This document shows, piece by piece, positions 55,595 to 63,776 of a DNA stretch of 64,000 nt. This stretch comes from Listeria monocytogenes ATCC 19117 (lineage in GTDB: Bacteria; Bacillota; Bacilli; Lactobacillales; Listeriaceae). Position 1 is the first letter of the stretch, and every line of letters starts with the position of its first letter. The notes under the pieces are model-generated. The model saw only the letters and a program-made list of their open reading frames with translations, was not told the DNA's origin and did no database searches. Location of the stretch: NCBI RefSeq assembly GCF_000307025.1, contig NC_018584.1, forward strand, positions 620,001 to 684,000, read 5' to 3'. The translations under genes were made by a program, and so were the position numbers.

Positions 55595-56128
55595 ATGGAA
55601 ATAAGAGAATTGAAGAATGGGCAAATAATGATGATTCGGGAAGCTACAAAAGAGGACTCTAGTAATATTATTACTTATTTAAATGAAGTAGCTGGTGAGA
55701 CAGATTATTTATCATTTGGTCAAGGTGAGTTTGCGTTTAGTATAGCGGAAGAAGCTGAATACATAGAAGAAAATGATAAGAACCCAGGCTCTGTTATGTT
55801 GTTATGTTTTATTGATGATGAACTTGCGAGTATTTCTCAACTTATGGGGCATATGAAAAAGCGAGAATTACATACTTCTGAACTAGCTATTTCGATACGG
55901 AAGAAATATTGGGGTCTAGGTATTGGCACAATTTGCATGGGTGAATTAATAAAATACGCTAAAAGTAGCGAGTATTTAAAGCTTATCTATTTAGAAGCTG
56001 TATCAGAGAATAAACGCGCAATTAATTTGTACAAAAAATTTGGATTTATCGAAGCTGGTGAAATTCCAGCGTTAATGCAAGTGGACAGCCGTTATTTAGA
56101 TGTAACCATGATGTATTTGGTTGTTTAG
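55595..56128 (+). CDS. GNAT-family N-acetyltransferase
   Basis: 177 residues. MMIREATKEDSSNIITYL forms the first strand and helix, LAISIRKKYWGLGIGTICMGELI holds the acetyl-CoA loop, and EAVSENKRAINLYKKFGF is the closing motif, as in RimI/RimJ-like enzymes. The substrate is unknown. AAGGTGGTG lies before the ATG. Its last four bases overlap the convergent small gene, with no terminator between them. Confidence 0.9.
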   Translation: MEIRELKNGQIMMIREATKEDSSNIITYLNEVAGETDYLSFGQGEFAFSIAEEAEYIEENDKNPGSVMLLCFIDDELASISQLMGHMKKRELHTSELAISIRKKYWGLGIGTICMGELIKYAKSSEYLKLIYLEAVSENKRAINLYKKFGFIEAGEIPALMQVDSRYLDVTMMYLVV

Positions 56129-56367
56129 TCTTCAATAAGAAAGACTAGATCACTAACTACTTCTATATCACTAAGTTGCTTCGCGATAATATCGGCTCCA
56201 GTGTTAAGAAAAATAGCAATTTGACTAAGAATACGAAGGCTAATGTCAGAAGTACGAATATCTTTGTCAATAATTTTCTGTAAAGAGCCTTCTTTTAAGC
56301 GAGTATTGGATTCAACATCAGTGGTAGTAGTGTTATTATTTGCTAACAATTGTTCAATCGGATGCAT
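56125..56367 (-). CDS. Small protein, possible HTH, unknown function
   Basis: 80 residues from the ATG at 56367 (an adjacent ATG at 56370 is possible); GAGGTG lies upstream. The middle (NTRLKEGSLQKIIDKDIRTSDISLRILSQIAIFLN) has the helix spacing of a Cro/XRE-type domain, and the end is acidic and hydrophobic. I do not recognise a family. It overlaps the acetyltransferase gene tail-to-tail by 4 nt, which allows antisense interference. Confidence 0.65.
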   Translation of the reverse strand: MHPIEQLLANNNTTTTDVESNTRLKEGSLQKIIDKDIRTSDISLRILSQIAIFLNTGADIIAKQLSDIEVVSDLVFLIED

Positions 56368-56473
56368 CATTTCACCTCGTTTCAATAGTTAACTTTATGA
56401 ATTAATTATAACTAAATTTGCTTCTTGGATAAACCATAAAGCCTTGAAAATTAAACAAAAAAGGGAGAAGCAA

Positions 56474-58225
56474 ATGAATGATTTAAAAGACATTTTTAAA
56501 GTATTGTATCAGTTTAAGACAGATTATCTCAAAGTAACCTTATTATTAACAATCTTACAGGCATTTGTGATGGGGCCATTTATTTATTATTTCTTTTTCT
56601 TTATTCTCCGGGTCATCGGAGTGCCAGGAATTACAGATGCCAATCTTGGAGAAGTTTTTTCGAGTCCTGTTGCCGTTATTATGCTGCTGATTTTAGCTTT
56701 ACTCATTTTACTGTTTATATATTATGAACTGGGTTTCTTTATAATGATGGCAATTTATCAATTGCGGGGAGAAAGCTATACCGTTTTCAAAATCATACAA
56801 AGACTCAATGTAAAAGCGAAATACTTTCTTAGTTATCAAGCAATTTATTTTCTGCTATATTTCTTTTTACTTTTGCCCATTGCAGGATTATCTTTACCAA
56901 TTACGATAACAGAAAACCTCTATTTACCACATTTTATTACGGATGAATTAATGAAAACGACGACGGGAACGTGGCTGTATGTTATTGCAATTGCGATTAT
57001 TTTCTATATTAGCGCCAGACTTGTGTTTGCTTTGCCCTATTTCATTGAAGACAAATCACTAAAAATAAGTGGGGCTATCCGAAAAAGTTGGAAATACCCG
57101 CAAAAAAACTTATTTTTCATGTTACTAAAATGGGTTTTAATAATTGTTGCGATTGGCTTTTTAGTATCGATTATCGCAACGATTATGATGTTGCCGCTTC
57201 TCTTAATAGAAAAAATAACTCCGGGAATTGCGGTGTTTATAGCGGGTATTACTTTAACCATACTACAAGTGATAGGTTTCTTTGCCGCTGGAATTTTTCA
57301 AGGAATCATTGCGCAATTATTAGTGAAGAACGCCTTTGCTATAGAAGGACAACCAGCACTTGTGACGCGCAACCAGTTCCCGCATAAAAAGCGATTTATT
57401 ATTGTAGCGATAATCGTTTTCATTATTTTTAGTAGTTTTAATATTTATACAGTGAATGCGACTTTATATGAACCTAACACGAAAATAATCGCCCATCGAG
57501 GTGATACAATGAATGCTGTTGAAAATACGGTGGAAGCCATTGAATCAGCTGCTGAGGCTGGGGCAGATTACAGCGAAATTGATATTCAAGAAACCAAAGA
57601 TCATCAGTTTGTCGTTTTCCATGATATGACACTGAGAAGACTTGCTGGCAGTTCTAAACGAGTAGCAGATATGACTTTAAACGAGTTGCAGCAAACTAAA
57701 GTGAAGAGTGGCGACTATTCGTCTCATATAGCTTCTTTCGATGAAATTATTAAGACGGCGAAAAGGAATAAGATAGATTTACTCGTGGAAGTGAAGTTGC
57801 ATGGCGGGGAATCTAGCGATATGGTGGAACGACTTGTCACATTGTTAAAGAAAGAAAAAGTAACCGATAAATATCTAGTCCAATCGTTGGACCAACCAGT
57901 TATCGAAAAAATAGAACAAGCTGACCCTACGCTTGAAACTGGCATCATATTAGCGCTTAATATTGGAAACTTACCAAAAACATCTGCCGATTTTATTGTT
58001 TTAGAAGATTTTTCTATTAATAAACGATTACTTACACAAGCCAGACAAAATAATAAAAGGGTGTTTGTTTGGACGGTAAATAAAGAAAAACTAATGCAAA
58101 TGTATTTGCGAAAGAATGTAGATGGAATCATTACCAATTATCCTAAAAAGGCGATAGAGCTTAGGGAATCTTTTAATGAAAATGATTCTTTGCGAAGTCG
58201 TATTGAAAATAGGTTAGGCTTTTAA
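56474..58225 (+). CDS. Membrane-anchored glycerophosphodiester phosphodiesterase
   Basis: 583 residues from the ATG at 56474 behind AAGGGAG. The N-terminal 330 residues hold about eight membrane helices (GDPD membrane-domain type). After residue 340 comes an extracellular GDPD TIM barrel with IIAHRGDTMNAVENTVEAI (catalytic His and Arg), YSEIDIQETKD (metal Glu and Asp) and VVFHDMTLRRL. It hydrolyses glycerophosphodiesters from lipid or teichoic acid turnover. Whether the barrel faces out depends on helix count, which I cannot fix. Confidence 0.9.
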   Translation: MNDLKDIFKVLYQFKTDYLKVTLLLTILQAFVMGPFIYYFFFFILRVIGVPGITDANLGEVFSSPVAVIMLLILALLILLFIYYELGFFIMMAIYQLRGESYTVFKIIQRLNVKAKYFLSYQAIYFLLYFFLLLPIAGLSLPITITENLYLPHFITDELMKTTTGTWLYVIAIAIIFYISARLVFALPYFIEDKSLKISGAIRKSWKYPQKNLFFMLLKWVLIIVAIGFLVSIIATIMMLPLLLIEKITPGIAVFIAGITLTILQVIGFFAAGIFQGIIAQLLVKNAFAIEGQPALVTRNQFPHKKRFIIVAIIVFIIFSSFNIYTVNATLYEPNTKIIAHRGDTMNAVENTVEAIESAAEAGADYSEIDIQETKDHQFVVFHDMTLRRLAGSSKRVADMTLNELQQTKVKSGDYSSHIASFDEIIKTAKRNKIDLLVEVKLHGGESSDMVERLVTLLKKEKVTDKYLVQSLDQPVIEKIEQADPTLETGIILALNIGNLPKTSADFIVLEDFSINKRLLTQARQNNKRVFVWTVNKEKLMQMYLRKNVDGIITNYPKKAIELRESFNENDSLRSRIENRLGF

Positions 58226-58228
58226 ATA

Positions 58229-58268
58229 AAAAGCCGCAAACAAGCACTGTTTGCGGCTGATTTTTATT
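58229..58268. terminator. Bidirectional terminator
   Basis: AGCCGCAAACA (58232-58242) / TGTTTGCGGCT (58248-58258), 5-nt loop, A/T tails on both sides, overlapping the stop of the convergent lipoprotein gene. Confidence 0.92.
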
Positions 58269-58758
58269 TTAGTTCAAATGATTTTTTAACAGCGTTTTTG
58301 CTGAAACTAATTAATTCTTTTGCTTCTACATCGACTTTATTTTGTGTATCTTGTAGTTTATAAAGCTCAGTTACTTCTAAAGTTCCACCAGGTTGTACGT
58401 CTTTTTCAGAGCCGCCCATACTAGCATCAGCTGATACGGTTGTTTCTAACTGAGTGCCATTTTGAAAAGCTTGTTGATCAATAGCTACCATAAAAGAAAT
58501 GTTTTCTTTGCTGTTATTTGTGAATTTAGTTTTAATTGCGATGGCATTGTTACCTTCAAAATCCTTAACTACTTCCGAACTAAGAATTTCTACTTTATAA
58601 TCTCCAAGTTCATTTTGATTTGCTTTCTTTTTCGTCTCGGCTTTAGCTGTTTCTGTTTTTTCTGTACTTGCTTTATCCTCTGTCCCACCACATGCAGTTA
58701 ATGCTAGGGCAAAAGTAACAATCCCCATTAATAGTAAAACGCTTTTCAATTTTTTCAT
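58264..58758 (-). CDS. DUF5067-like lipoprotein
   Basis: 164 residues. The lipobox LTAC (Cys23) follows a hydrophobic signal, so the protein is lipid-anchored outside the membrane. A charged Glu/Lys/Thr linker precedes an Ig-like domain (about 50-160: YKVEILSSEV..., NNAIAIKTKFTNNSKENISF) typical of DUF5067/DUF4352 lipoproteins. Function is unknown. AGGAG lies before the ATG. It lies 79 bp downstream of the kinase gene on the same strand and may be co-transcribed with it. Confidence 0.88.
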   Translation of the reverse strand: MKKLKSVLLLMGIVTFALALTACGGTEDKASTEKTETAKAETKKKANQNELGDYKVEILSSEVVKDFEGNNAIAIKTKFTNNSKENISFMVAIDQQAFQNGTQLETTVSADASMGGSEKDVQPGGTLEVTELYKLQDTQNKVDVEAKELISFSKNAVKKSFELK

Positions 58759-58837
58759 TTTCTTCTCTCCTTCATTTTTTATCTGTCTCTATTAGACCAT
58801 GTGGAGAGAATAAAAGTCCTATGCAGTGGGCATAGGA

Positions 58838-59980
58838 CTAGGAAAAGATTTCATTATAAATACCATAAATACTTACACAAACGATAATATAAATGACAAT
58901 ACCTGCTTTTCTTGTACCAGGAGAGGATGATTTAAGTAAAGGTAATTTGGACCAAATACCACAAAGATTAGTAAAAATGACAAAAGCAGGAACGATAAGA
59001 AAGAAATTGTTAAAAAAGTTTACTATTGGCGACATTTTGACGCCCTCGGTTGGCGGGGTGAATAAACCAAATAGCAAGAATATATAACCTAATACGCCGA
59101 CAATCATTTTCCAAGGTGTCCCTGTTCTAAAACCGGGAATATGTTTATACCATGGAACAAAGTCCTTTTCGTAATCCGCGGATACATTTTCCCAGTCAGA
59201 TTCAGTAGAAAAATTATCTAACTCAGTAAAATCGGATAATTCAGAGACGTAGCTTGGGCCAAGTGAGTCGTTTTTGACGGCTGTCCTGAAATCTTGAATG
59301 GATTGATAACGCTGTTCAGGATCAAAGGCAGCTGCTTGCATCGCAATTTTTTCAAGCGAAGTGGCATGTTCTTTATCTGGTAAAGTATTTTTTCCTAATA
59401 AAAGTTCGAGCATAAGAACACCGATACTGTATATGTCCGACCTCACGTCTGTTTGTGAATAGCCGTATTGTTCGGGAGCAGCGTAACCGATTGTGCCGAG
59501 GTTGACAGTGTCTTGATTTTTACCGACTTCAAATACACGGGAAGCATCAAAATCAATTAATTTTAATACGCCGTCGCTAGATATCATAATGTTTGATGGC
59601 TTAATATCTCGGTGAATAATCGCATTAGCGTGTAATTCTGTAAGTGCATCAGATAGCATCAGCATTAACCGCGTAACTTCATCCGCATCAAACGTAGCAT
59701 TTGCTTTCATTAAATCAGCCAAATTTTTTCCATTTATGTATTCTTCATAAACAATTAATTGATTGCCATTTGGAATCATCACTTCGATTTTTGGCAAATA
59801 TTTACTAGATAAATCTTTAAGCTGTTCGATCACAGGGGCAAAACTGCTTGGAATTATTTTACGGACAAATAATTCTCCAGTAGATGTATTTCTCGTTAGC
59901 ACAGCAGGGTTTTCTTTATTATTTAGATTATCTAATTCTTTGTATTGTTCTTCTATAAAAGCGAGTGTCATTTCTCCCAT
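58838..59980 (-). CDS. Membrane Ser/Thr protein kinase
   Basis: 380 residues. The kinase domain spans about 15-245: Lys41 (VRKI), catalytic loop HRDIKPSN (Asp125, Asn130), metal-binding DFD (143-145, in place of DFG) and APE (168-170). The glycine-rich loop is not recognisable. A linker and three membrane helices (about 291-308, 325-343, 359-377) close the protein. It lacks PASTA domains, unlike PrkA. AAGGGG is 10 nt before the ATG. It is divergent from a small HTH-like gene over 106 bp, which is a candidate substrate or regulator. Confidence 0.9.
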   Translation of the reverse strand: MGEMTLAFIEEQYKELDNLNNKENPAVLTRNTSTGELFVRKIIPSSFAPVIEQLKDLSSKYLPKIEVMIPNGNQLIVYEEYINGKNLADLMKANATFDADEVTRLMLMLSDALTELHANAIIHRDIKPSNIMISSDGVLKLIDFDASRVFEVGKNQDTVNLGTIGYAAPEQYGYSQTDVRSDIYSIGVLMLELLLGKNTLPDKEHATSLEKIAMQAAAFDPEQRYQSIQDFRTAVKNDSLGPSYVSELSDFTELDNFSTESDWENVSADYEKDFVPWYKHIPGFRTGTPWKMIVGVLGYIFLLFGLFTPPTEGVKMSPIVNFFNNFFLIVPAFVIFTNLCGIWSKLPLLKSSSPGTRKAGIVIYIIVCVSIYGIYNEIFS

Positions 59981-60086
59981 TTATCTAAAACCCCTTCTAT
60001 ACTTTATAGTAAAATTATAGCATGAAGCATAGTAGTCGGGTACATATTTCGTGCTATAATGAAAAAAACAGTCGGGGGTGTGCCTT

Positions 60087-60542
60087 ATGGATGGGGAAAA
60101 AGAGACAAGTAAGTTACTTCATGAATTAAAAAAAGCGACCAATTTACGCCAAGTATTAGATGAAAACGAGGCGGAATTTAAATCAAGCGAAATGGTTACC
60201 TATTTAAAAGAATTATTAGCAGAGAAAAAATTAACAAAAGCAAGCGTCATTCGTGCGGCGAGACTCCATGAAACATATGGATACCAAATTTTCAGTGGCG
60301 TTAGAAGACCGTCACGCGACCGGACGATCGCTCTGTCTTTTGGATTTAAATTAACTGGTTTAGAAGCAAGTAGATTATTAAAATATACAGAATATCCACC
60401 TCTTTATGCAAAAAATCGGCGGGATGCGATTATTATTTTTGCGTTAGATCATGGTTATACGCTAGACCAAACGAATGATTCACTCTATGATTTAGAGGAA
60501 GCATTAATCGAAACATATAAAGAAGAAAAACCACTTATTTAG
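60087..60542 (+). CDS. HTH-like protein divergent from the kinase gene
   Basis: 151 residues from the ATG at 60087, with GGGGGTG 6 nt upstream. The helical N-terminus is followed by KKLTKASVIRAARLHETYGYQIFSGVRRPSRDRTIALSFGF, which has the helix spacing and recognition-helix character of an XRE-type DNA-binding domain. A further helical half follows (DAIIIFALDHGYTLDQTNDSLYDL). I know of no assigned function. It has several Ser/Thr residues in the HTH, and its position beside the kinase suggests a phosphorylation target; this is inference. Confidence 0.75.
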   Translation: MDGEKETSKLLHELKKATNLRQVLDENEAEFKSSEMVTYLKELLAEKKLTKASVIRAARLHETYGYQIFSGVRRPSRDRTIALSFGFKLTGLEASRLLKYTEYPPLYAKNRRDAIIIFALDHGYTLDQTNDSLYDLEEALIETYKEEKPLI

Positions 60543-60560
60543 CTTTAACTAGAAATCGTG

Positions 60561-60566
60561 TATAAT
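60561..60566 (+). promoter_or_regulatory. -10 of the DUF1398 gene promoter
   Basis: A perfect TATAAT preceded by GTG, 32 bp before the ATG; the -35 (TTTAGC) is weak. Confidence 0.45.
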
Positions 60567-60597
60567 TTAGGGAGACCTAAATGATTGGAGACTAGTT

Positions 60598-60990
60598 ATG
60601 ATTAATGAACAAACAATTTTACAAGCAGCAACAAGTGAAAAAAACGCCGGAGATTTTCCTAAAGTAGTTCAAAGTTTTAAAGAATTAGGCGTAACTAAAT
60701 ATCAATTTTTAGTCGAAAAAGGTATTTATGTATTTTGGGATGAAATGGATAATCAAGTAGAATCCAAGTTAAATGGAGTTTCTATGCCAATCTCCGAAGA
60801 AATTTCACGCGACAGACTGAAAGATGCAATTAAACAAGCACAAGCGGGAAAAATAGATTTTGAAATATTTATTAAACTAGCTGGGCTAGCAGGTGTCAGA
60901 CTGTGGGAAGCTGATTTATCTGCAATGAAAGTAACCTATATAGATAATACGGGAAATGATTTGATCGTGGAACCGATTCCGAGTATTTAA
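60598..60990 (+). CDS. DUF1398 family protein
   Basis: 130 residues, soluble. The pattern VQSFKELGVTKYQFLVEKGIYVFWDE, a central LKDAIKQAQAGKIDFEIFIKLAGLAGVRLWEADL and a C-terminal Y-x-D segment match DUF1398, whose function is unknown. GGAG lies before the ATG. It is monocistronic with its own terminator. Confidence 0.85.
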   Translation: MINEQTILQAATSEKNAGDFPKVVQSFKELGVTKYQFLVEKGIYVFWDEMDNQVESKLNGVSMPISEEISRDRLKDAIKQAQAGKIDFEIFIKLAGLAGVRLWEADLSAMKVTYIDNTGNDLIVEPIPSI

Positions 60991-60994
60991 AATG

Positions 60995-61024
60995 CAAAAG
61001 ACAATAACTTATTGTCTTTTTTTA
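60995..61024 (+). terminator. Terminator
   Basis: AAAAGACAATA / TATTGTCTTTT with a 3-nt loop and a T-run. Confidence 0.88.
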
Positions 61025-61086
61025 GTACTTTTAAATTTTGGAAATATGTTATGCTGAAACAGTTGAAAGAAGAGAGGTAAAGTATA

Positions 61087-61827
61087 ATGGATATAATTAC
61101 GTACTTTCTAATTGCACTAAGTACAAGTGTGGTAGGGAGTTTTTTAGGAATAGGTGGCGGAGTTATTCTTTTGCCAATTCTACTCTTAATGGGTGTTTCT
61201 CAAGGAACAGCAGCATTTAGTTCGGCTCTTACTGTGTTCACGATGGCGATTTTCACTTGTAGTATTTATTACAAGAGAAAGCAAGGGAATGTAGGCTTGG
61301 CACTGAAAATTGCCGTAACTAGTATTCCAACGACTTTTCTTGGCGCAATGGTGAATCAAATGTTGCCTGAAGCAGTCTATCGCTTTTTGTATGGAGCATT
61401 AATCGTTGTTTTACTAGGGATAATGATTTGGAAAAAGAAACGACATAATGAAAAACCACATTTTTTAAGTGAATATCGGATAATTCCATATGTATTCGGT
61501 GTAATTATCGGTTTTTTAGCTGGCTTATTTGGTATTGGTGGCGGGCCAATCGTTATACCAATTTTGCTGTTAATTTTCATGTTGAATCAAAAAACAGCAT
61601 CAGCGACATCCAGTTATGTGACATTACTGACGTCCCTTGCAAGTATCGGTTCCTATGCAATCATTGGTGGAAGTGACTTTTCGATTGGTATTTACATGAT
61701 ACCAGGGGCCATCATCGGTGCGCTAATTGGCACAAGATTAAATAAACTCCTGGATGAAAAATGGATTGCGATTCTATTCAATGTTTTACTTATCGCCCTT
61801 TTTGCTTTAAATTTAATTAAGATTTAA
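61087..61827 (+). CDS. TauE/SafE-family permease
   Basis: 246 residues with eight membrane helices in two repeats. Each repeat begins with the glycine motif: GIGGGVILLPILLLMGVSQGTAAFSS and GIGGGPIVIPILLLIFMLNQKTASATS. The family exports sulfite or sulfoacetate, or takes up organic anions; the substrate is unknown here. GAGAGG lies before the ATG, and a terminator follows. Confidence 0.92.
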   Translation: MDIITYFLIALSTSVVGSFLGIGGGVILLPILLLMGVSQGTAAFSSALTVFTMAIFTCSIYYKRKQGNVGLALKIAVTSIPTTFLGAMVNQMLPEAVYRFLYGALIVVLLGIMIWKKKRHNEKPHFLSEYRIIPYVFGVIIGFLAGLFGIGGGPIVIPILLLIFMLNQKTASATSSYVTLLTSLASIGSYAIIGGSDFSIGIYMIPGAIIGALIGTRLNKLLDEKWIAILFNVLLIALFALNLIKI

Positions 61828-61833
61828 CCTCGG

Positions 61834-61864
61834 ACAAGCTATGAATGTAGCTTGTTTTTTTGTT
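61834..61864 (+). terminator. Terminator
   Basis: ACAAGCTA / TAGCTTGT with a 6-nt loop, then a run of T. Confidence 0.85.
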
Positions 61865-61912
61865 GTCATGGCTTGTTTTATGTTAAGCTTAGAGAGAGTA
61901 GGAGGGTTTAAG

Positions 61913-62191
61913 ATGAAAAGAAGTTGGCCAGATTTTGCTGCATTTTTACTGACAATCCTAACTGTAACTTGGATAATATTAACATGGGGATTACATATTT
62001 CTGACATTGTACCAGGAGGAGAAAAAGGCGTTTGGTATAAATTAATTCCACTCTTTTTAGGAATAATTTCAACAATAAGTGTCTTTTTTGTGAAAGAAAA
62101 ACTAGTAAAATGGATTCTGCTAGGTTTTAACATATTATTACTAATTTTAATTTATTTTGTGTACCATATTGGGGAAATTGGGATGTTTTAA
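61913..62191 (+). CDS. Small three-helix membrane protein, unknown function
   Basis: 92 residues from the ATG at 61913 with AGGAGGG 5 nt upstream; a longer frame overlaps the preceding terminator. It has three hydrophobic helices with a glycine-rich extracellular-type loop (DIVPGGEKGVWYK). No family recognised. A small wHTH-like gene follows after 16 bp in the same direction, so the pair probably forms an operon. Confidence 0.75.
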   Translation: MKRSWPDFAAFLLTILTVTWIILTWGLHISDIVPGGEKGVWYKLIPLFLGIISTISVFFVKEKLVKWILLGFNILLLILIYFVYHIGEIGMF

Positions 62192-62207
62192 TAGGGGGAT
62201 TGATAGA

Positions 62208-62486
62208 ATGGATGAGCCAACCAAAGCAGTGATCTATCAAATTTTATCTAAAACAGAAGAACAAAATGCGACGATGGATCATTTGGTTTTCGAAATGATG
62301 CAATTCCCTGGTGCCGCGGCTTTTACTAAGAATGAATTGCTGTTTGGCATTTATTGGCTAGAAACGTATCATTATATTTTTCGAATGAATGAAAATCAAA
62401 AGACGAGATATTACCGAACAGAAAAAGGGCACGAAAAATTAGCAGAGCTAGAACTTTTAAAAAAGAATAGTAAAAAAACAACTTGA
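62208..62486 (+). CDS. Small winged-helix-like protein, unknown function
   Basis: 92 residues from the ATG at 62208 (GGGGG 9 nt upstream). The sequence runs helix-helix-helix followed by a likely beta wing (YHYIFRMNENQKTRYYRTEKGHEKLAEL), the ending common to many PadR- and MarR-like proteins. DNA binding is plausible but no close family is recognised. The strong terminator starts inside its last codons. Confidence 0.65.
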   Translation: MDEPTKAVIYQILSKTEEQNATMDHLVFEMMQFPGAAAFTKNELLFGIYWLETYHYIFRMNENQKTRYYRTEKGHEKLAELELLKKNSKKTT

Positions 62487-62512
62487 TTTTCCGGGAAATC
62501 AAGTTGTTTTTT
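62473..62512. terminator. Bidirectional terminator overlapping the stop codon
   Basis: 17-nt arms 62473-62489 and 62496-62512 pair perfectly (with possible extra TCC/GGG pairing in the centre). A/T tails serve both convergent genes. Confidence 0.92.
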
Positions 62513-62513
62513 A

Positions 62514-62957
62514 TTATAAATATTTAGCCATTGTAATATCAGTGTTTTGAAAACCAACTTTATTATATAAGCCGATAGCTGTTTGATTGTGCGCAAATAC
62601 ATGTAGTTCGATTTTTGTAATTTGCATTTCTTTCGCAAGCGCATCTAATGCTTCTAAAGTTTTTGTTCCGAATCCTTTACCACGGAATGCTTCGAAAATC
62701 ACAAAATCATAAATGAAAGCATGTTTACCAGAGCGAGTTTCGTCCACATGGAACCAAATATAACCGATTTTTTCGCCTGAGATAATGCTGTAGAGATATT
62801 CATTTGGTGTAGTAATTCCGTCATATAGCAATTTGTTGAAAGAGTCTTGGGATTTAGCTAAGGCTTCTTCTTCATCCCATGTGCCGGCCTCAACTTTTTC
62901 ATTTGCGTAATCTGTAATGGCTGTAGATAAAAAATCTTCTAAATCAGAAGCAGTCAT
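62514..62957 (-). CDS. GNAT-family N-acetyltransferase, start uncertain
   Basis: 147 residues from the first ATG. The acetyl-CoA loop is AFRGKGFGTKTLEALD and the closing motif LHVFAHNQTAIGLYNKVGF. The ATG at 62957 has no RBS, whereas AAGGAGG (62983-62989 region) lies 7 nt before an ATT at 62975 in frame. Starting there adds ILHLQT, which supplies the beta-1 strand GNAT proteins need. The RBS abuts the stop of the upstream SGNH gene, implying coupling. See findings. Confidence 0.9.
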   Translation of the reverse strand: MTASDLEDFLSTAITDYANEKVEAGTWDEEEALAKSQDSFNKLLYDGITTPNEYLYSIISGEKIGYIWFHVDETRSGKHAFIYDFVIFEAFRGKGFGTKTLEALDALAKEMQITKIELHVFAHNQTAIGLYNKVGFQNTDITMAKYL

Positions 62958-62987
62958 AGTTTGTAAATGTAAAATAAAAATTCCTCC

Positions 62988-63689
62988 TTATGCTTTATGA
63001 AAACTTGCGTACTGAATGAATTTGCGTGACATGGCAATATGACCAGCCTCGTTTGGATGAATACCGTCAGCACAGAGCAAATTTTCATAATGAAATTCAG
63101 CGAGAAAACTATCACGGACATCAATAATATGGCTACCAGTTTCGGCTGCGATGCGCGAAATCGTATTGCTATATCGTTCCTGCCAGCGATAAATCATCTC
63201 TACATCGCCACCTAAAAACTGCAAAATATTATCTTTATTTAGTCCATTTCTCGTAATGAATTCAAAATAACGTTTTGCGTGAAGGGGAGGCAATGTCATT
63301 AAAATGGGTTTAATATCCAGTTTTTTTAGTCGTGCAATCATTTCAAGTAATTGCGTTTCAAAAATGTTAAGTGGGGTGCTAGGAATGTGCTCAGCTGTCG
63401 GATTTTCGGAAACTTCCGTCCAGTTAAAATCACAATCATTTCCGCCAAATTCGATAATGGCGATATCATTTGTTGCATCTTTTGCTAAGTCTTTTGTTAG
63501 AATTTCATGGCCTTTAGTTATCGTACGACCCATTGTGGAATGATTTTGAAAAGTCAGGCCAAGTTTTTCGGATGCTCGTTTAATGCAGTTGTTTTTAAGC
63601 AATGTATAGCGATTTTTTTCAGGGTTGAAAAGAACGCCTTTCATAATACTATCGCCCCAAACACCAACTGACTGAATGGTTTTCTTCAT
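62988..63689 (-). CDS. SGNH/GDSL-family hydrolase
   Basis: 233 residues from the ATG at 63689, with AAAGGAG 8 nt upstream (an earlier in-frame GTG overlaps it). SGNH blocks: block I GVWGDSIMKG with nucleophile Ser, block III EFGGNDCDF, block V DGIHPN with catalytic Asp/His. It is probably an intracellular esterase or lipase because no signal peptide is present. The acetyltransferase follows with its RBS touching this stop codon. Confidence 0.92.
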   Translation of the reverse strand: MKKTIQSVGVWGDSIMKGVLFNPEKNRYTLLKNNCIKRASEKLGLTFQNHSTMGRTITKGHEILTKDLAKDATNDIAIIEFGGNDCDFNWTEVSENPTAEHIPSTPLNIFETQLLEMIARLKKLDIKPILMTLPPLHAKRYFEFITRNGLNKDNILQFLGGDVEMIYRWQERYSNTISRIAAETGSHIIDVRDSFLAEFHYENLLCADGIHPNEAGHIAMSRKFIQYASFHKA

Positions 63690-63719
63690 AATCATCACTC
63701 CTTTTATTAATCATACCAC

Positions 63720-63776
63720 AAAAAAAGCGAAAGGCGCGATTAGTTCGTTAAGAAAAAATCACGCCTCACGCTTTTA
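63720..63776. terminator. Terminator hairpin
   Basis: Arms AAAAGCG-AGGCG-GATT type (63757-63775) and AATCGCGCCTTTCGC (63723-63741) pair with small mismatches. The minus strand ends in a T-run, terminating the gene entering from the right edge. Confidence 0.75.
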
